From NCBI GenBank assembly GCA_016177555.1, contig JACOVB010000068.1, positions 1 through 6,102 of the forward strand: a stretch of DNA of 6,102 nucleotides, read 5' to 3'. The stretch is from Candidatus Rokuibacteriota bacterium. Its GTDB lineage: Bacteria; Methylomirabilota; Methylomirabilia; Rokubacteriales; CSP1-6. The position numbers and the translations under genes are program-made. Shown here one piece after another: positions 1-6,102 of this stretch. Below the pieces are notes generated by a model, which made no database searches, was not told the DNA's origin, and saw only the letters and a list, made by a program, of their open reading frames with translations. Position 1 is the first letter of the stretch; each line of letters starts with the position of its first letter.

Positions 1-1213
1 GAGTGGATGCCCGCCTTCTCCACGTGCTCCATGACGCCGCCCACGACCACGCGCTCGCCGTCCGCGATGGCGTCCACGTCGATCTCGATGGCGTCCTCCA
101 GGAACTTGTCCACGAGGATCGGGTGCTCGGGGCTCACCCGCACCGCCTCGCGCATGTAGCCACGCAGGTCCTCCTCGTCGTAGACGATCTGCATGGCGCG
201 CCCGCCGAGCACGTACGACGGCCGCACCAGCACGGGGTAGCCGATCGTGGTCGCGATGCGCGCCGCCTCCTCGAAGGAGCGCGCCGTGTCCCCGGGGGCC
301 TGGGCGAGGTGGAGCCCCTCCAGGAGCTGGGCGAAGCGCCGGCGGTCCTCCGCGCGGTCGATGGCATCCGACGGGGTGCCGAGGATCGGCACGCCGGCGG
401 CCTGGAGCGCCACCACCAGCTTGAGGGGGGTCTGGCCGCCGAACTGGACGATCACGCCGCGCGGCCGCTCCCGCTCCACGATGTTCATCACGTCCTCGAA
501 CGTGAGCGGCTCGAAGTACAGGCGGTCGGAGGTGTCGTAATCGGTGGAGACCGTCTCCGGGTTGCAGTTGACCATGATCGCCTCCACGCCGATCTCCTTG
601 AGCGCGAAGGCGGCGTGCACGCACGCGTAGTCGAACTCGATCCCCTGGCCGATGCGGTTCGGTCCGGAGCCGAGGATGACGACCTTGGGCCGCGGGGTGG
701 GCGGCGCCTCATCCTCCTCCTCGTAGGTCGAGTAGAGGTAGGGCGTGTAGGCGACGAACTCGGCGGCGCAGGTGTCCACCATCTTGAACGTGGCGCGGAT
801 CCCCGCGGCGAGCCGCGCGGCCCGCACCTCGGGCTCGGTCGTGCCGGTGAGCTCGGCGATGCGGCCGTCGGCGAAGCCCATCTGCTTGGCCCGGCGCAGG
901 ACGCGGGCATCGGCGAGCCCGGCGGCCCGGATGCGGGGCTCGAGCTCGACGATCTCGCGCACGTTCTCGAGGAACCACGGGTCCACGGCCGACAGGTCGG
1001 CGATCTCCTCGGTGGTGAGCCCCTGCCGGTAGGCCTCGGCGATGGCGAAGCAGCGCTCGGGGGTGGGCACGCGGACCTGCTGGCGGAGTGTCTCGAGGTC
1101 GGCCGGCGGCCGGTCCAGCGTGAGCCCCCACCGGTCCTGTTCCAGCGACCGGACCGCCTTCTGCAGCGCCTCCTTGAACGTCCGCCCGATGGCCATGACC
1201 TCGCCCACCGATT

Positions 1214-2137
<924 letters not shown>

Positions 2138-2142
2138 GGCCG

Positions 2143-2187
2143 CTACCCGCCGAGCTGCTTCACCAGTTCGGCCTTGGCGGCCGCGAG
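2143..2187 (-). pseudogene. probable displaced C-terminal tail of the HicB-like gene
   Basis: In a different frame from the HicB-like gene, the minus strand reads [14 protein letters not shown] and then TAG at 2145-2143, five bases before the carB ATG. The codons (CTC GCG GCC GCC AAG and so on) match the local coding style, and the helix-like charged sequence is more protein-like than the actual in-frame end, SRPPRPNW. One missing base near 2188-2196 would join the two frames into a protein of about 62 residues whose stop sits right against carB. This is inferred from frame and codon style; no homologue was compared. Confidence 0.5.
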
Positions 2188-2327
2188 CCGGCGAAATGCA
2201 GTCCAGCCGCTTCTTTCGCATTGCGCAGGAGCTCGTCCAGCGTCCTGCCCTGGGTAAAGAAGTCGGCACCGATGCCGCGGGCGCACCAGAACTTGCCATC
2301 GTAGTACGCCTCCGCCTTCACGAGCAT
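2160..2327 (-). CDS. small HicB-like (UPF0150-type fold) protein, probably frameshifted near its end
   Basis: A 55-residue protein beginning [20 protein letters not shown]. The pattern of an amino-terminal strand, a hydrophobic FWCARGI strand, then [21 protein letters not shown] (a turn followed by a helix, about 25-45) is that of the HicB/UPF0150 superfamily, whose members include antitoxins that pair with HicA toxins. No HicA-like gene adjoins it and it lacks a DNA-binding extension, so an antitoxin role is not supported; it may be a stand-alone protein of unknown role. The ATG at 2327 is preferred over upstream in-frame codons because AAGGGAG (2333-2339) lies 5 bases before it and the extension would be low-complexity arginine-rich sequence overlapping the previous gene. 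The last eight or so residues look out of frame (see the tail at 2143-2187). It sits between carA and carB in the same direction, and so is probably co-transcribed. Confidence 0.7.
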   Translation of the reverse strand: MLVKAEAYYDGKFWCARGIGADFFTQGRTLDELLRNAKEAAGLHFAGSRPPRPNW

Positions 2328-2350
2328 CTCGGCTCCCTTCGATGTAAGGG

Positions 2351-2366
2351 GCACCGCGAGCGGTGC
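2351..2366 (-). repeat. short perfect hairpin between the two small genes
   Basis: The 52-base gap between the small genes holds a perfect inverted repeat with arms GCACCGC and GCGGTGC (2351-2357 and 2360-2366) and two bases between them, or six pairs with a four-base loop. On the minus-strand transcript it is followed by CCCCTTACAT rather than a run of U, so it is not a standard intrinsic terminator. It could be a weak attenuator or an RNA-processing or stability element for the carB end of the operon, or chance in GC-rich DNA. Confidence 0.45.
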
Positions 2367-2379
2367 GCGGGCGCGCCGT

Positions 2380-2646
2380 CTACTCCGCGACGAGCCCATA
2401 GATTATCGACGCCTCCGGGGCGGCCTCTTCCCGCTTGTAGAGCACGTCGTCCAGGCGGCCAGAGCCGACCCACACGACGTCCCCCTTGCCCCAGAGCTTC
2501 TCGCCGAGCACGCTCATGCGCTTCTCGACGCGTTCCTTGACGGCGTGCGCCTCGAGCGCCAGCTCGCTCTCGGTGGTGAAGCTGGCCCACTCGGGCTTCT
2601 GACCGACTTCCTCGGTCTTGCGGTACGAGATCAGGTACTTCGACAT
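2380..2646 (-). CDS. hypothetical protein of 88 residues between carA and carB
   Basis: I do not recognise this family. The product starts MSKYLISYRKTEEVGQKPEW and has no cysteine, signal peptide or membrane segment. It is rich in charged residues: residues 26-51 (ESELALEAHAVKERVEKRM onward) should form a long amphipathic helix, followed by a strand-like GDVVWVGSGR (55-64) and a C-terminal IIYGLVAE. That it is a real gene is supported by codon use with G or C in nearly every third position, by a strong AAGGAGG (2658-2664) 11 bases before the ATG, and by its place 7 bases after the carA stop in the same direction. Translation is therefore probably linked to carA. Its position suggests a link to carbamoyl-phosphate synthetase or just a passenger in the operon; the sequence does not decide. 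A larger overlapping frame at 2318-2590 is a shadow. Confidence 0.75.
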   Translation of the reverse strand: MSKYLISYRKTEEVGQKPEWASFTTESELALEAHAVKERVEKRMSVLGEKLWGKGDVVWVGSGRLDDVLYKREEAAPEASIIYGLVAE

Positions 2647-2653
2647 GGAGAGG

Positions 2654-3781
2654 TCACCCTCCTTTCTCGCCTTCCATCAGGGCGATGAAGGCCTGGAACA
2701 GGTAGTCCGCATCGTGCGGGCCGGGAGAGGCCTCGGGGTGGTACTGCACGGAGAAGACCGGAAGCTCCCGGTGCCGCATCCCCTCGCAGGTGCCGTCGTT
2801 GAGGCTCACGTGTGTCGGCTCGACCCCGACCCGCTCCAGCGAGCCCGGGTCCACGGCGAAGCCGTGGTTCTGCGCCGTGATCTCCACGCCGCCGGTCAGG
2901 AGGTTCTTCACCGGGTGGTTGGCGCCATGGTGGCCGAACTTGAGCTTGTACGTCGTCCCGCCGAGAGCGAGTCCCAGGATCTGGTGGCCGAGGCAGATGC
3001 CGAAGATCGGCACCCGGCCGACGAGGGCCCGCACGGTCCGGATCAGGTACTCCACGGGCTCCGGATCGCCCGGGCCGTTGGAGAGGAAGATCCCGTGGGG
3101 CTTCATCTCGAGGATCGCCTCGGCGGGGGTGCTTGCCGGCAGCACCTGGAGCGCGCAGCCCAGCGAGGCGAGGCGGCGCAGGATGTTCCGCTTGATCCCC
3201 GCGTCGAAGGCGACCACGCGGAACCGCGGCGCCGCCGGCTCGGTGTAGCCGCGGCGGAGGTCCCACGTGCCCTCGGCCCACCCGTAGGCCGCCTCCGCCG
3301 TCACCTCCCGCACCAGGTCACGGCCCACCAGGCTCGGGACGGCTCGCACCCGCTCCACCAGCCGCGCCGCGTCGCCTTCCACCGACGAGATGATGCCCGC
3401 CTGGGCACCCTGGTCGCGGAGATGGCGCGTCAGCGCGCGCGTGTCGATGCCCTGGATGCCGACGATCCCGTGTTCCTTCATGTACGCGTCGAGCGAGGTC
3501 CGCCGGCGCCAGGAGGACGGGTAGGGGCACGCTTCCTTGACGATGAAGCCGCTGAGCCAGGGCCGACTCGACTCCATATCCTCTGGATTGATGCCGTAGT
3601 TGCCGATGAGCGGGTAGGTCATGCAGACGAGCTGCCCCCGGTAGGAGGGATCGGTCATGATCTCCTGGTAGCCCGTCATGGCGGTGTTGAAGACGACTTC
3701 TCCCGGAGCTTCACCGGTGGCCCCGCAAGGCTCGCCCCGGAAGACCCGTCCGTCGGCCAGCGCCAGCAGCGCCTGTGTCAT
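2654..3781 (-). CDS. carA: carbamoyl-phosphate synthetase small subunit (glutamine amidotransferase)
   Basis: The cytoplasmic small subunit hydrolyses glutamine and passes ammonia through a tunnel to CarB. The product has 375 residues, close to the usual 360-385. Residues 1-150 are the N-terminal small-subunit domain, with [20 protein letters not shown] (31-50), [11 protein letters not shown] (55-65) and [15 protein letters not shown] (111-125). The class I glutamine amidotransferase domain follows, with FLSNGPGDP (232-240), the nucleophile elbow GICLGHQ with Cys263, [11 protein letters not shown] (282-292), [10 protein letters not shown] (302-311) and [12 protein letters not shown] with His348 and Glu350. 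The Cys-His-Glu catalytic triad is therefore present. The ATG at 3781 overlaps the pyrC stop as ATGA and has only a weak Shine-Dalgarno sequence, so it probably depends on coupled translation from pyrC. No frame damage was seen. Its partner carB is broken in this window. Confidence 0.97.
   Translation of the reverse strand: MTQALLALADGRVFRGEPCGATGEAPGEVVFNTAMTGYQEIMTDPSYRGQLVCMTYPLIGNYGINPEDMESSRPWLSGFIVKEACPYPSSWRRRTSLDAYMKEHGIVGIQGIDTRALTRHLRDQGAQAGIISSVEGDAARLVERVRAVPSLVGRDLVREVTAEAAYGWAEGTWDLRRGYTEPAAPRFRVVAFDAGIKRNILRRLASLGCALQVLPASTPAEAILEMKPHGIFLSNGPGDPEPVEYLIRTVRALVGRVPIFGICLGHQILGLALGGTTYKLKFGHHGANHPVKNLLTGGVEITAQNHGFAVDPGSLERVGVEPTHVSLNDGTCEGMRHRELPVFSVQYHPEASPGPHDADYLFQAFIALMEGEKGG
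2658..2664 (-). promoter_or_regulatory. Shine-Dalgarno sequence of the 88-residue gene, inside the end of carA
   Basis: AAGGAGG on the minus strand lies within the last codons of carA, just before its TGA (2656-2654), and 11 bases ahead of the ATG at 2646. It is the strongest ribosome-binding site in the window and fixes the start of the small gene. Ribosomes finishing carA would pass over it, which suggests coupled translation. Confidence 0.7.
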
Positions 3782-5048
3782 GGCGTCACCACGGTGCCGC
3801 CGACGATGGTCATGATCGGGGCGCCGGTGCCCGTGACACCCCGGAAGGGGGTGTTGCGGCTGCGCGAGTGGAACGCGTCCGGGTCCACGGTGAAGGGCCG
3901 CTCGAGGTCCAGGATGGTGATGTCCGCGGCGGCTCCGGGCGCGAGGCTCCCGCCCGGCAGGCCGAGGACGCGGGCGGGGCCAGAGGACATGCGCGCCACG
4001 AAGGTGGAGAGGTCGAGGCGCCCCGGCCGCACGAGCCGGTCGAGCAGGAGCGGGACAGCCGTCTCGAGCCCCACGACGCCGCTGGCGGCCTCCGCGAACT
4101 CGCCCTCCTTCTCGGACAGGGCATGCGGGGCGTGGTCGGTGGCGACGCAGTCGATGGTCCCGTCCAGGAGCCCCTCGAGCACCGCCTCCACGTCCCGCGT
4201 GGAGCGCAGCGGCGGCTGCATCTTGGTGTTGGGATCGTAGTCGCGCACCGCCTCGTCGGTGAGCAGGAGGTGATGCGGCGTCACCTCGGCGGTCACCCGG
4301 ACGCCGCGGGCCTTGCCGTCGCGCACCAGGCGCGCGGCCCCGGCCGTGGAGAGGTGCGCGATGTGCACGTGGGCGCCGGTCAGCTCGGCCAGCACGATGT
4401 CCCGCGCCACCATCACGTCCTCCGCCGCGGCGGGCTGCCCCGTCAGGCCGAGGTCCGTGGAGACGAACCCCTCGTGCATGACGCCGCCATGCGCCAGGTG
4501 GCAGTCCTCGGCGTGGCTGATGAGCGGCGTCCCGAAGGGGAGCGCGTACTCCATGGCCCGCCGGTAGAGGGCGGCGTTCATCACGCACCTGCCGTCGTCG
4601 GAGAAGGCCACGCAGCCGGCCTCCGCCTGCTCCGCCATCTCGGAGAGATGCTCGCCCCGAAGCCCCCGCGTGACGGCGCCGATGGCGTAGACACGCACGA
4701 CGCCTTCCACGCGGGCCTTGGCGAGGATGTAGTCGGTGACCGCGCGATTGTCATTGACGGGGACGGTGTTGGCCATGCAGGCGACGGCGGTGAAACCGCC
4801 GGCCGCCGCCGCGCGCGTGCCGCTGGCCACTGTCTCCTTGTACTCGAAGCCCGGCTCGCGCAGGTGGACGTGGATGTCGATGAAGCCGGGGCAGACGACC
4901 TTGCCCGCCGCGTCGATGACCTGCGTCCCCTGCGGGGCCCGGAGCCCTGGGCCCACCTTCCCGATGCGCCCGTCGACCACCAGGACGTCCTGGACGCCGT
5001 CGATGCCGCTGGCGGGATCCACGACCCGCCCCTGCCTGATGAGGAGGC

Positions 5049-5052
<4 letters not shown>
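3778..5052 (-). CDS. pyrC: dihydroorotase, class I
   Basis: This zinc amidohydrolase closes N-carbamoyl-aspartate to dihydroorotate, the third pyrimidine step. The product has 424 residues, the usual length for the class I bacterial enzyme and longer than the roughly 350-residue E. coli type. The metal-binding [10 protein letters not shown] is at 59-68 (His61, His63), substrate-binding ANT at 94-96, SDDG at 151-154 (an Asp where class II enzymes carry a carboxylated lysine), SHAED with His180, HIAHLSTAG with His233, KMQPPLRS at 277-284 and the catalytic DHAPH at 306-310 (Asp306). The C-terminal [11 protein letters not shown] (400-410) is also typical. All catalytic residues are present, so this is an active enzyme rather than a pyrC-like scaffold. 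The ATG at 5052 overlaps the pyrB stop by four bases (ATGA), with GGGGAG about nine bases upstream. Class I dihydroorotases of some bacteria, such as Aquifex, form a complex with aspartate carbamoyltransferase, and the coupled genes would suit that. Confidence 0.97.
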
Positions 5053-5975
<923 letters not shown>

Positions 5976-5982
5976 GCCTCCG

Positions 5983-5988
5983 CTCCTC
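5983..5988 (-). promoter_or_regulatory. Shine-Dalgarno sequence of pyrB
   Basis: GAGGAG on the minus strand lies seven bases before the ATG at 5975 and decides the start of pyrB against the longer open frame. A second GGAGG (5977-5981) is too close to the start to be used. Confidence 0.7.
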
Positions 5989-6000
5989 TGGCCCGCGCGC

Positions 6001-6102
6001 CTAGCAGGCTGCTGAAAAAGGCCCATCTGCTTCGTTGGCGCCCTCGGCCGCACGCTCAACGTGGCTCGCTCACGCTCGCCCGGATCTCCGGATCCGCTCA
6101 CC
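6001..6102. repeat. leader sequence resembling a dispersed intergenic repeat
   Basis: The stretch next to pyrB begins, on the plus strand, with CTAGCAGGCTGCTGAAAAAG and continues to the window edge. It contains the imperfect palindrome AGCAG-G-CTGCT (6003-6013), an A5 run (T5 on the transcribed strand), and repeated short words: CCGGATC twice (6080-6086, 6088-6094) and several copies of GCTCA/GCTCG. The GCAGGCTGCTGAAAAA block strikes me as one seen between genes in unrelated positions in several environmental GC-rich genomes; that is recollection and was not checked. No promoter, pyrR gene, PyrR-binding attenuator or terminator could be recognised in these 102 bases, so regulation of the operon is not visible here. 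Confidence 0.4.

Noticed and set aside
2318..2590. A 90-codon minus-strand frame overlapping the 88-residue gene
   Set aside because: It is Arg/Gly-rich and has worse codon use than the overlapping frame, which has a strong ribosome-binding site.
2618..4240. A 540-codon plus-strand open frame across carA and the end of pyrC
   Set aside because: It is antisense to genes with complete catalytic motifs and has no recognisable domain; a GC-rich shadow.
6014..6055. An intrinsic terminator or attenuator ahead of pyrB built on the T5 run
   Set aside because: The T run on the transcribed strand is only five bases and is preceded by no strong stem, just short GGCC complementarity.
5976..6101. A longer pyrB starting from a GTG near the window edge
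   Set aside because: The extra 42 residues come from the repeat-like leader and do not resemble PyrB, while the ATG at 5975 has a good Shine-Dalgarno sequence.

Overview
This window is one end of a de novo pyrimidine biosynthesis operon from a GC-rich bacterium, read entirely on the minus strand. In transcription order it holds pyrB (aspartate carbamoyltransferase), pyrC (dihydroorotase), carA (small subunit of carbamoyl-phosphate synthetase), two small genes, and carB (large subunit), which runs off the left edge. Third codon positions are almost all G or C. The order pyrB-pyrC-carA-carB and the class I dihydroorotase fit several GC-rich bacterial groups. A Rokubacteria/Methylomirabilota-like or deltaproteobacterial source is my best guess, but the sequence does not settle it, and an environmental assembly is likely.

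Layout from high to low coordinates: 5976-6102 is the leader, mostly a sequence that looks like a dispersed repeat. Next are pyrB (5975-5049), pyrC (5052-3778) and carA (3781-2654), intact and joined by two 4-base ATGA overlaps. A small gene of unknown function follows (2646-2380), with its Shine-Dalgarno sequence across the carA stop codon. After a 52-base gap with a small hairpin comes a short HicB-like protein (2327-2160). carB starts at 2137.

CarA and CarB together make carbamoyl phosphate from glutamine, bicarbonate and ATP; PyrB condenses it with aspartate; PyrC cyclises carbamoyl aspartate to dihydroorotate. The first three pyrimidine steps are therefore encoded together.

The most notable feature is damage in the distal part. 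carB is interrupted near 1289-1295: about 74 family-typical residues (roughly 217 bases) are missing and the reading frame changes. The lost segment includes the metal-binding part of the first ATP-grasp domain, so the gene as written could not make a working synthetase. The HicB-like gene also seems to have lost its frame near 2188, because a plausible coding tail continues in another frame and stops 5 bases before carB. Either this copy is decaying or the assembly is faulty here; the intact upstream genes favour an assembly or sequence error. I found no clear new biological system. The best candidates for novelty are the two small genes placed between carA and carB.
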